Source: an uncultured Oscillospiraceae bacterium (lineage in GTDB: Bacteria; Bacillota; Clostridia; Oscillospirales; Oscillospiraceae). Taken from it: DNA of 9,028 nucleotides. A program made the translations under genes and the position numbers. Shown here one piece after another: positions 1 to 5,263 of the stretch. The stretch lies in the NCBI GenBank assembly GCA_934661715.1, contig CAKUJL010000043.1:1-9028 (forward strand), given 5' to 3'. Position 1 is the first letter of the stretch. The number at the start of each line of letters is the position of its first letter. The notes below the pieces were generated by a model. The model searched no databases, was not told the DNA's origin, and was given only the letters and a program-made list of their open reading frames with translations.

Positions 1-497
1 TCCTCGTACAAAACGACCTCGGGCTTGATGAGCCCGCCGCAGGTGCAGTGCGGCACGCCCGCACAATCGCGGATAAACTCCGGGCCATACTTTTTGCCGC
101 AGCGCTGGCAGCGGTTGCGGTAAACCGAGCCGTGGAGCTCATAGACGCGCTGACTTCCGGCCTTCTGGTGCAGACCGTCAATGTTCTGCGTGACGATGGC
201 CTTTAATTTGCCCGCCTGCTCGAGTTTGAAAAGCGCGAGGTGCGCCGCGTTGGGCTTTGCCTCCAGAGGGAGCATTTTTTCGCGGTAAAAGCGGTAAAAT
301 TCCTCGGTGTGGCTGTAGAAAAAGCTGTGGGACAAGATCGTCTCGGGCGGGTAGTCAAACTTCTGGTGATACAGGCCGTCGACGCTGCGAAAATCCGGAA
401 TGCCGGATTCGGTCGATACGCCCGCGCCGCCGAAAAAGACGATGTTCTCACTTTCGGTAATCCAGGTTTTTAGGGTCTCGATTGCGGAAGTCCTCAT
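1..497 (-). CDS. Sir2-family NAD-dependent protein deacylase (partial, C-terminus beyond left edge)
   Basis: This is an NAD-dependent lysine deacylase of the sirtuin (CobB/SIR2) family, expected to be cytoplasmic. It removes acyl groups from protein lysines and yields nicotinamide and O-acyl-ADP-ribose. The first 165 residues are visible. They show the NAD-binding stretch FFGGAGVSTESGIPDFR (residues 21-37), TQNIDGLH (103-110) and the catalytic His in ELHGS (H122). A zinc knuckle follows, made of C130-x2-C133 and C151-x-C153, then the family motif CGGLIKPEVVLYE. The window edge cuts the frame, so roughly the last third is missing. The ATG at 495-497 is chosen because GGAGG lies 6 nt upstream (504-508) and the N-terminus then fits the family. 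This start lies inside the 3' end of trmD, a 50-bp overlap in another frame, so the two genes are probably co-transcribed and translationally coupled. Its protein substrates cannot be told from sequence. Confidence 0.93.
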   Translation of the reverse strand, partial: MRTSAIETLKTWITESENIVFFGGAGVSTESGIPDFRSVDGLYHQKFDYPPETILSHSFFYSHTEEFYRFYREKMLPLEAKPNAAHLALFKLEQAGKLKAIVTQNIDGLHQKAGSQRVYELHGSVYRNRCQRCGKKYGPEFIRDCAGVPHCTCGGLIKPEVVLYE

Positions 498-1239
498 TTT
501 CTGCCTCCAATTCTGCGATAAACTTGCGTTCTGCGCGTGTTTTGTAGGGAAAGCGCAGCTTTCGGAACATGTCAGGCCGGCGCTGCATCGTGCGCAGGAT
601 CGACTGCTTTTTGCGCCAGCGGTCGACCTTTTCGTGGTTGCCGGACAAGAGCACCTCGGGCACGGAAAGCCCGTGCCAGCTCTCGGGGCGGGAATACTGC
701 GGGTACTCGAGAAGCCCGTCCCAGTGGCTCTCGTCCGTAAAGCAGACCTCGTCTCCCAGAACGCCGGGAACGAGACGGCAGACCGCGTCGGTGATCATCA
801 TCGCCGGAAGCTCGCCGCCCGTCAGAACGAAATCGCCGAGGGAAATTTCCTCGTCCACGCACTCGTCGATGAAGCGCTGGTCGATGCCCTCATAGTGCCC
901 GCACACGAGCACGATGTTTTCAAAGTCGCGCTGGAGCTGCTTTGCCTTTTCCTGCTGAAAGGTTTGCCCGCAGGCGGACAAAAAGATCGTATGCACCGGC
1001 GCACCCACATCGTCACAGACTGCGCACCAGCAGCGGTACAGGGGGTCGCACTGCAAAATTGCGCCGCGGCCGCCGCCGTAGGGGTAGTCGTCAACCTGAT
1101 TCTGCCGGTTTGCGGTGTAGTCGCGGATCTGGTGGGCGTGAATTTCGATGAGGCCCTTTTTCTGCGCCCGGCCCAGAATGCTCGACTGCATCACTCCGTC
1201 AACGGCCTCGGGAAACAGCGTCAGAATATCAAAGCGCAT
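448..1239 (-). CDS. trmD: tRNA (guanine37-N1)-methyltransferase TrmD
   Basis: TrmD transfers a methyl group from S-adenosylmethionine to N1 of G37, next to the anticodon of some tRNAs, and so prevents +1 frameshifting. It is a cytoplasmic SPOUT-class trefoil-knot homodimer. The 263-residue product starts MRFDILTLFPE, as is typical. It contains VDDYPYGGGRGA, the cofactor-knot segments CGHYEGIDQRF and EISLGDFVLTGGELPA, and the region DGLLEYPQYSRPESW that carries the proposed catalytic Asp in the family. A basic C-terminal domain follows (RWRKKQSILRT). The family glycine motif usually reads GGGPG; here it is GGGRG. The open frame extends to 1275, but the ATG at 1239 gives the normal N-terminus and has GAGGGG upstream. 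The start overlaps the rimM end by 11 bp (1229-1239), so translation is likely coupled. The tail carries the sirtuin's ribosome binding site and start. Confidence 0.96.
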   Translation of the reverse strand: MRFDILTLFPEAVDGVMQSSILGRAQKKGLIEIHAHQIRDYTANRQNQVDDYPYGGGRGAILQCDPLYRCWCAVCDDVGAPVHTIFLSACGQTFQQEKAKQLQRDFENIVLVCGHYEGIDQRFIDECVDEEISLGDFVLTGGELPAMMITDAVCRLVPGVLGDEVCFTDESHWDGLLEYPQYSRPESWHGLSVPEVLLSGNHEKVDRWRKKQSILRTMQRRPDMFRKLRFPYKTRAERKFIAELEAENEDFRNRDPKNLDYRK

Positions 1240-1729
1240 CGGTCTGCATCCCCTCAATGATGTGTACGCGGACAAAGCCCTCGTCGATGTTGCGCTCCAG
1301 AACGAATTCCGGCACGGCGGGGATCATGTATTCGTGCTCACCCTTGACGTAGAACACGTCGTTTGCGCCCGTGGAAATGACCTCCCTGAGCTTGCCGATC
1401 TCCGAGCCGTTCTCTGTGAGAACGGGAAGCCCCAGCAGGTCCTGAATAAAGACCGCGCCGTCTTCTAATTCAATATCGTCCCGCGCGATAAAAACGACCT
1501 GATCGCGCAGCTTCGCGGCCTGCTCGACGGTGTCGACGCCTTCTAATTTCATGAGCACGCACGTTTTCTGCACGCGGGCATCTTCCACCGCGTATTCTTT
1601 TTTGCCGAGGAACACCCGGTCAAATTCCAGCAGAAACTCCGGCGAATCTGCCCACGGGAGAATTTTCACGTCTCCGTGCAGGCCGTGCGTCGAGACGATT
1701 TTTCCGGTCTCCAAAAACTCTTTTTTCAT
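1229..1729 (-). CDS. rimM: ribosome maturation factor RimM
   Basis: RimM helps late assembly of the 30S subunit head, binding near ribosomal protein S19 and helping 16S rRNA processing. The 166-residue product is of ordinary family length. It opens with the N-terminal RimM beta-barrel signature (ETGKIVSTHGLHGDVKI, residues 6-22), and LEGVDTVEQAAKLRDQ ends that domain. The C-terminal PRC-barrel starts near DLLGLPVLTENG and includes NDVFYVKG and MIPAVPEFV. The frame is open up to 1906, but that extension runs through a promoter, a terminator and a repeat. The ATG at 1727-1729 has GGAGG 7 nt upstream. It is the first gene of a rimM-trmD-sirtuin unit, with a promoter at 1786-1814. The common upstream partner rpsP is absent; the neighbour is an ABC transporter operon. 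Confidence 0.95.
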   Translation of the reverse strand: MKKEFLETGKIVSTHGLHGDVKILPWADSPEFLLEFDRVFLGKKEYAVEDARVQKTCVLMKLEGVDTVEQAAKLRDQVVFIARDDIELEDGAVFIQDLLGLPVLTENGSEIGKLREVISTGANDVFYVKGEHEYMIPAVPEFVLERNIDEGFVRVHIIEGMQTDAL

Positions 1730-1785
1730 CGCGCTTCCTCCGCGTACACCAAAACTGCGCCGATATGGCGCTATTATTCTAATAT

Positions 1786-1814
1786 AGTATACCGCGAAAC
1801 CGCGCAGCAGACAA
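1786..1814 (-). promoter_or_regulatory. predicted sigma-A promoter for rimM-trmD-sirtuin
   Basis: Read on the minus strand, a -35 box TTGTCT (1809-1814) and a -10 box TATACT (1786-1791) are separated by exactly 17 nt. Transcription should start near 1779, leaving a leader of about 50 nt with a small GCGCC/GGCGC hairpin (1757-1771). The promoter begins only 11 bp past the T-tract of the preceding operon's terminator. This supports rimM as the first gene of its own unit. Prediction from consensus only. Confidence 0.65.
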
Positions 1815-1824
1815 GCCCAAAAGC

Positions 1825-1854
1825 AAAAAAGCGCGGCCCTCGGGTGAGAGCCGC
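1825..1854 (-). terminator. intrinsic terminator of the trpXYZ operon
   Basis: On the minus strand a 9-bp stem, GCGGCTCTC pairing with GAGGGCCGC (one G-U pair), closes a 4-nt ACCC loop. A GC and a run of six T follow. It lies 55 bp after the ATPase stop codon and just before the rimM promoter, the expected place for a Rho-independent terminator. Confidence 0.85.
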
Positions 1855-1870
1855 ACATGCGAGAACGGAT

Positions 1871-1900
1871 TGTAGGGGCGGACGACTCTGTCCGCCCATC
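1871..1900. repeat. short GC-rich palindromic element (possible dispersed intergenic repeat)
   Basis: A perfect 8-bp inverted repeat GGGCGGAC/GTCCGCCC (1876-1883 and 1890-1897) flanks a 6-nt loop, preceded by TGTAG on the plus strand. It sits between the ATPase stop and the terminator. The form TGTAGGGGCGG...CCGCCC resembles small palindromes I recall as scattered through intergenic regions of Oscillospiraceae-type genomes. Copy number cannot be shown from one window. It lacks a T-tract, so it does not look like a terminator itself. Confidence 0.5.
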
Positions 1901-1909
1901 GGGCATTTG

Positions 1910-2695
1910 TCAGATCAAAAGCATCCGGTCGTTATCGAGCGCCTTGCCGGAAACCTCGCGGAACCGCGCCAGCAGATCGGAAACCGTGAGCGCGTCGCGC
2001 TCTTTACCTTCGACGTCGAGTAAAATTTTTCCCGCGTTCATCATGATCGTCCGGTTGCCGAGCTGCAAGGCGGAGGCCATGTTGTGGGTGATCATGAGGC
2101 AGGTAAGCTTGTTTTCTTCGACGATTTTTGTCGTGAGGGTAAGAACCTTTTCCGCCGTGCCGGGGTCGAGCGCCGCGGTGTGCTCATCTAAAAGCAGCAG
2201 CTTCGGCGGATTATAGGTCGCCATCATGAGTGTCAGCGCCTGCCGCTGGCCGCCGGAAAGAAGCCCCACGGGCTGGCTCATGCGGTCTTCCAGTCCCATG
2301 CCGAGAAGGGAAATGCGGTCGCGCAGCTGCTGCTTTTCCTGCCTGGTGAGCCGGTGCAGCCAGCCGCCCTTTCCCGCGGCGAGAGCCAGATTTTCTTCGA
2401 TCGTCATGCCGGGGGCGCTGCCGCGCATCGGGTCCTGAAAAAGTCTTCCGATCTGCTTCGAGCGGATGTGCTCCGGCGTGAGGGTGATGTCTTCGCCGTC
2501 CAGCAGAATATCGCCGGTGTCGGTCACGAAGCTTCCGGCGATCGCGCCGAAGAGCGTCGATTTTCCCGCGCCGTTTGCGCCGATGATGGAGATAAAATCG
2601 CCGGGCTTCACATGGAGCGACACGTTGTCAAGCGCGAGCTTGGCGTCCTCCGTGCCGGGATTGAAGGTTTTGGAGACGTTTGTAAGCTTCAGCAT
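1910..2695 (-). CDS. trpZ: ABC transporter ATP-binding protein, TrpXYZ type (tryptophan uptake)
   Basis: This is the cytoplasmic ATPase that would power the importer formed with the permease just upstream and the lipoprotein. The 261 residues carry every nucleotide-binding element. These are Walker A GANGAGKST (39-47), Q-loop Gln87 in LFQDP, the ABC signature LSGGQ (146-150), Walker B LLLLD (166-170) with catalytic Glu171, and the switch His204 in THN. The segment QDPMRGSAPGMTIEENLALA is characteristic of ATPases that accompany PF04392-type binding proteins. The ATG at 2693-2695 lies 2 bp after the permease stop. Its ribosome binding site (AAGGAGGG) is inside the permease's last codons, so translation is probably coupled. 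The substrate is inferred from the tryptophan T-box, not from this protein. The name follows the pneumococcal TrpXYZ naming. Confidence 0.9.
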   Translation of the reverse strand: MLKLTNVSKTFNPGTEDAKLALDNVSLHVKPGDFISIIGANGAGKSTLFGAIAGSFVTDTGDILLDGEDITLTPEHIRSKQIGRLFQDPMRGSAPGMTIEENLALAAGKGGWLHRLTRQEKQQLRDRISLLGMGLEDRMSQPVGLLSGGQRQALTLMMATYNPPKLLLLDEHTAALDPGTAEKVLTLTTKIVEENKLTCLMITHNMASALQLGNRTIMMNAGKILLDVEGKERDALTVSDLLARFREVSGKALDNDRMLLI

Positions 2696-2697
2696 CG

Positions 2698-3627
2698 TTA
2701 CGCCCTCCTTCCGGCCCTGTGCGCCGCGCGGCGGCGCAGCATCGGCAGCTGCTCTTTGAAATACGGAATCGAGATGGCTGCAACGACGACGACGGCCGAG
2801 ACAAATTTCAGCATGAACGCCGGCATGTCAAAGCGCAGCGCGATCGTGTAGACAAGGCGGAACAGAAACGCGCCCAGCACCATGCTGAAAATGCGAAGCG
2901 GAAGCTTTCTGCGCCCCAAAAATACGTGGCCGATGAGAAGAGAGGCAAGCGCAATGGTCACCATGCCGGAGCCGATGTCGATATTTACGGACTTCTGCGA
3001 CTGGGCAAGCAGGCACCCCGAAAGCGCCGTGAACGCGTTTGCCACGCACAGGCCGACGATGGTCGTAAAGGCGGGGTTGATGGAGGAAGAGCGCACCATG
3101 TCGGGATTGTTGCCGGTTGCCCGGATGGCAAGACCGAGCCGGGTCTTTAAGAATACGCCGAGGAACAGGGAAACGAGCACGACGGCGATGAGCGCCACGA
3201 CGAGCTTATATTCGCCCGACAGCGGCGAGTCTGCAAGCATATCCTTCATGTCGGAAAAAACGCTCTGGGTCTTATTCATGTTGAGAACCGACGAGCCGCC
3301 CATCACGGCGATGTTCACCGAGTAGAGCGCGGTGTTGACGATGATGCCCGCAAGCAGCGAGTTGACGCCCATTTTCGTCTGCAAAACGGCGGTCACAAAA
3401 CCGGAGAGCATCCCGGCCAGCATTGCCGCCGGAATCGAAAGATACGGATGGCCCGCGATGGCGACCGCCGCGCCGACCGTTGCGCCGAGGGTAAAGCAGC
3501 CGTCGGTCGAAAGATCGCACACGCCGAGCATCGAATAGCTCAGAAACAGCGCCAGCACCGTCAGAGAGCTGATGAGTCCCAGCTCCAGCGCCGTCTGCAC
3601 GAGCCCAAGAATTGAATCCAGCGACAT
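2698..3627 (-). CDS. trpY: ABC transporter permease, TrpXYZ type (tryptophan uptake)
   Basis: This is an integral membrane permease of 309 residues, related to the branched-chain amino acid (LivH-like) permease group. Several hydrophobic segments are visible, starting with LGLISSLTVLALFLSYSMLG and ending with FVSAVVVVAAISIPYF; about eight helices are likely. The cytoplasmic stretch LGLAIRATGNNPDMVRSS matches the EAA-like loop that contacts the ATPase in this group. The C-terminus is short and strongly basic (MLRRRAAHRAGRRA). The frame is open to 3876, but the ATG at 3625-3627 has GGAGG 6 nt upstream and gives the usual MSLDSILG start. The protein contains no tryptophan. It lies 70 bp after the lipoprotein gene, with a hairpin in the gap, and 2 bp before the ATPase gene. 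Confidence 0.9.
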   Translation of the reverse strand: MSLDSILGLVQTALELGLISSLTVLALFLSYSMLGVCDLSTDGCFTLGATVGAAVAIAGHPYLSIPAAMLAGMLSGFVTAVLQTKMGVNSLLAGIIVNTALYSVNIAVMGGSSVLNMNKTQSVFSDMKDMLADSPLSGEYKLVVALIAVVLVSLFLGVFLKTRLGLAIRATGNNPDMVRSSSINPAFTTIVGLCVANAFTALSGCLLAQSQKSVNIDIGSGMVTIALASLLIGHVFLGRRKLPLRIFSMVLGAFLFRLVYTIALRFDMPAFMLKFVSAVVVVAAISIPYFKEQLPMLRRRAAHRAGRRA

Positions 3628-3656
3628 AGGGTTCCTCCAAAAAATAGATTTACAAG

Positions 3657-3689
3657 GGCAAGCTGCGATGAAACCCACCGCAGCCTGCC
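3657..3689 (-). other. intercistronic hairpin between trpX and trpY
   Basis: The 70-bp gap holds an 11-bp stem, GGCAGGCTGCG pairing with CGCAGCTTGCC (one G-U), around an 11-nt loop. No T-run follows at once; six T come about 14 nt later, next to the trpY ribosome binding site. It is thus not a canonical terminator. Such hairpins often protect the 3' end of a binding-protein message or cause partial termination, so that more lipoprotein is made than permease. That role is inferred. Confidence 0.6.
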
Positions 3690-3697
3690 GGAATGAT

Positions 3698-4807
3698 TTA
3701 CTGCACCTCGTCAAACGACTCTGCCGTGACGATGGGCTGCACCTTCGTGCAGTGCGGGGCGAATTCTTCGGCGATGGTGTCATAATCCAGACCGAGCGCC
3801 TGGCACACGTCGGTGTTGATCGTGGCCGTGCCGTTGTCAAAGGTTTTGACGGGGGTAGAAGCGGGGTCTGCGCCACCCAGCAGAATGTCTGCGATCATGT
3901 TCGCGGTCTCGACGCCGAGGTTTGCGTAGTCAACGCCGTAGCCGAGGAACGCGCCGTTCAGTGCGAAGGAGTCCGCGCCCGTGTAGTGGGGGATACCGGC
4001 GTCCATGAAGGTCTCGTAAATGGTGAGCTCGGACTTCATGACGGTGTTGTCGGTCGGGGTGAAGACAGCCTCCACGCCGTCGGCGACCAGAGCCTGTGCG
4101 GCAAGGGCGATTTCATCGACGCTCGTGCCGGTGCGTTCAACGACTTCTGCGCCGCGCTTCTCTAAATAGGCCTTCGCGCTTGCGATGGCGCTCGTGGCGG
4201 AATCCTGACCGAGGTCATAGAGAAGGCCGACCTTCTTGAGGTTCACATTCTGCGCGTACATGAGGTCGAGCACAGCCGCGGTGTCCAGATAATCGGACGT
4301 GCCGGTGAGGTTGCTGCCCGGTGCTTCCAGAGAATCGACAAGGCCGACGGAAACGGGGTCGGAAACGGCGGCGAAGATGACGGGCGTGCCGGACTCTTCG
4401 GTCGCGGCCTGCATAGCCATGGCAACGGGCGTTGCGACGGCGACGAGAAGATCTGCGTTGTCGGCCTGGAAGTTCGAAATGATCTGGGACATCAGGTTCG
4501 AGTCCGCGTTGCAGTTGTCGTATTCGATGTTGAACGTGACGCCTTTTTCTGCGCCGATGGCGGCCAGCTGCGTCTGGATGTTCTCAACGATCTGGTTGAG
4601 GGAAGCGTCGTCAACATAGTTGCAGATGCCGATGGTGTAGGACGCGGCGTCCGTTTCTTCGGAGGAAGCGGTCTCGTCAGAAGAGGCGTTGGCGGCGGGC
4701 TCGGAAGAAGCAGCTTCGGACGAAGCGGTCTCGGTCTTTGCGCCGCACGCGGTAAGCAGGGAAACGGTCATCAAAACAGCAAGCAATAAAGCCAGAATCT
4801 TTTTCAT
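3698..4807 (-). CDS. trpX: ABC transporter substrate-binding lipoprotein, TrpX type
   Basis: This is the extracytoplasmic binding lipoprotein of the importer, 369 residues. It starts MKKILALLLAVLMTVSLLTACG, a type II signal peptide with lipobox LTAC and the lipid-bearing Cys21. A Ser/Ala/Glu-rich linker follows (about residues 22-58), typical of Gram-positive lipoproteins. The mature domain has hallmarks of the PF04392 family: YTIGICNYVDDASLNQIVENI, DLLVAVATPVAMAMQAA, TPVIFAAVSDPVSVGLVDSL and SNLTGTSDYLDT. The frame is open to 5059, but only the ATG at 4805-4807 gives the signal peptide. The ribosome binding site (AAAGG) is modest and about 12 nt away. No tryptophan is encoded. Tryptophan as ligand is inferred from the upstream T-box; the family also includes proteins of unknown ligand. 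Confidence 0.92.
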   Translation of the reverse strand: MKKILALLLAVLMTVSLLTACGAKTETASSEAASSEPAANASSDETASSEETDAASYTIGICNYVDDASLNQIVENIQTQLAAIGAEKGVTFNIEYDNCNADSNLMSQIISNFQADNADLLVAVATPVAMAMQAATEESGTPVIFAAVSDPVSVGLVDSLEAPGSNLTGTSDYLDTAAVLDLMYAQNVNLKKVGLLYDLGQDSATSAIASAKAYLEKRGAEVVERTGTSVDEIALAAQALVADGVEAVFTPTDNTVMKSELTIYETFMDAGIPHYTGADSFALNGAFLGYGVDYANLGVETANMIADILLGGADPASTPVKTFDNGTATINTDVCQALGLDYDTIAEEFAPHCTKVQPIVTAESFDEVQ

Positions 4808-4836
4808 GATATATACCAACCTTTCAAAATCAATCG

Positions 4837-4914
4837 TTATGTGGGAGAACCTTCGGAAATGAAAATATCTTTGATTTCGCGGCGCAAGCGCCATCGTCTG
4901 GTATACAGCTTCAT
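4837..4914 (-). CDS. 25-codon small ORF in the trpX leader, possible leader peptide
   Basis: Right after the T-box terminator, AAGGAGG (4922-4928) stands 7 nt before an ATG. The frame encodes 25 residues, beginning MKLYTRRWRLRR and ending ISEGSPT, then TAA. The stop is 29 nt before the trpX start. Its ribosome binding site is better than trpX's own, so ribosomes should load here whenever the T-box lets transcription through. The peptide has a basic N-terminal half, one Trp codon (residue 8) and no membrane segment. It may be a leader peptide that couples or tunes trpX translation, or a small protein. I do not recognise a family. Translation is well supported by signals but unproven. Confidence 0.55.
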   Translation of the reverse strand: MKLYTRRWRLRREIKDIFISEGSPT

Positions 4915-4931
4915 ATTCAATCCTCCTTGGG

Positions 4932-4979
4932 AAAAACAAAAACTCCTGTCCCGGCAAATACACTTTGCTGGGACAGGAG
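4932..4979 (-). terminator. regulated intrinsic terminator of the T-box leader
   Basis: A perfect 10-bp stem CTCCTGTCCC/GGGACAGGAG (4970-4979 and 4943-4952) is extended by an inner GCAAA/TTTGC helix around GTGTA. TTTTTGTTTTT follows. The 5' arm is also the sequence that must pair with the T-box in the antiterminator, so the two folds exclude each other. Confidence 0.93.
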
Positions 4980-5209
4980 ATCAATCCTGCGGTGCCACCC
5001 GGCTTGACGCAAATACTGCGCCCACTCATGCGTACCGATATACGCCGGCGTTTGATCACGAAGCGCCGCTCCGTCGCACATACTAGGGAAAATTCCTTTT
5101 CTGATTGCCCTCAGAAGTCCATTCCACTCCAGCGCTTTCACCGCGATTCCACCATCCGCGGCTCTCTTGAGAAACCTGACTGAACTGTACTCACTCTTCT
5201 TCAACGGTT
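4932..5209 (-). ncRNA. tryptophan-specific T-box riboswitch leader
   Basis: This cis-acting leader senses the charging state of a tRNA and controls transcription of the operon. Landmarks in order: the Stem I base GAAGA with AGTGAGTA, matching the conserved AGUA/S-turn region; AGAGAGCCG near 5160; the distal-loop motif GGTGGAA (5147-5153); the specifier loop GGAATGGACTTC, with TGG at 5119-5121, which reads tRNA-Trp; a Stem III-like hairpin CGCAGTATTTGCG; the T-box GGGTGGCACCGC (4989-5000); and the terminator. The bulge UGGC pairs with the acceptor end GCCA, fitting the G73 discriminator of bacterial tRNA-Trp. When tRNA-Trp is uncharged it should stabilise the antiterminator and allow trpXYZ transcription. 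The 5' end is set from the promoter and is approximate. Confidence 0.93.
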
Positions 5210-5215
5210 TTCTGT

Positions 5216-5244
5216 ATTATAGCGCTGAAGACCCTACCTGTCAA
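5216..5244 (-). promoter_or_regulatory. consensus sigma-A promoter of the T-box/trpXYZ operon
   Basis: A perfect -35 TTGACA (5239-5244) and a perfect -10 TATAAT (5216-5221) are spaced by 17 nt. An A/T tract (AAAAATTTTTT, about 5255-5265) lies upstream and overlaps the proA stop. It might act as an UP-like element. A 6-bp inverted repeat GCGCTG/CAGCGC (5249-5254 and 5222-5227) brackets the -35 box. Strong constitutive initiation suits a riboswitch that regulates by termination. Confidence 0.9.
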
Positions 5245-5263
5245 GAGGCAGCGCAAAAAATTT

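Noticed and set aside
400..1260. 286-codon plus-strand open frame opposite trmD
   Set aside because: Shadow of trmD; the opposite strand encodes clear TrmD and sirtuin motifs.
1730..1906. Upstream extension of rimM to 1906
   Set aside because: It runs through the repeat, the terminator and the rimM promoter; the start at 1729 has GGAGG and the normal RimM N-terminus.
3628..3876. Upstream extension of trpY to 3876
   Set aside because: It would overlap the trpX C-terminal coding region in another frame and the hairpin; the ATG at 3627 has a good ribosome binding site and the expected N-terminus.
4808..5059. Upstream extension of the trpX reading frame to an ATG at 5059
   Set aside because: The extension would translate the T-box and terminator and would bury the lipoprotein signal peptide inside the protein.
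5222..5254. GCGCTG/CAGCGC inverted repeat around the -35 box as an operator
   Set aside because: Arms of 6 bp with a 21-nt gap are easily found by chance, and the T-box already explains the regulation; kept only as a note.
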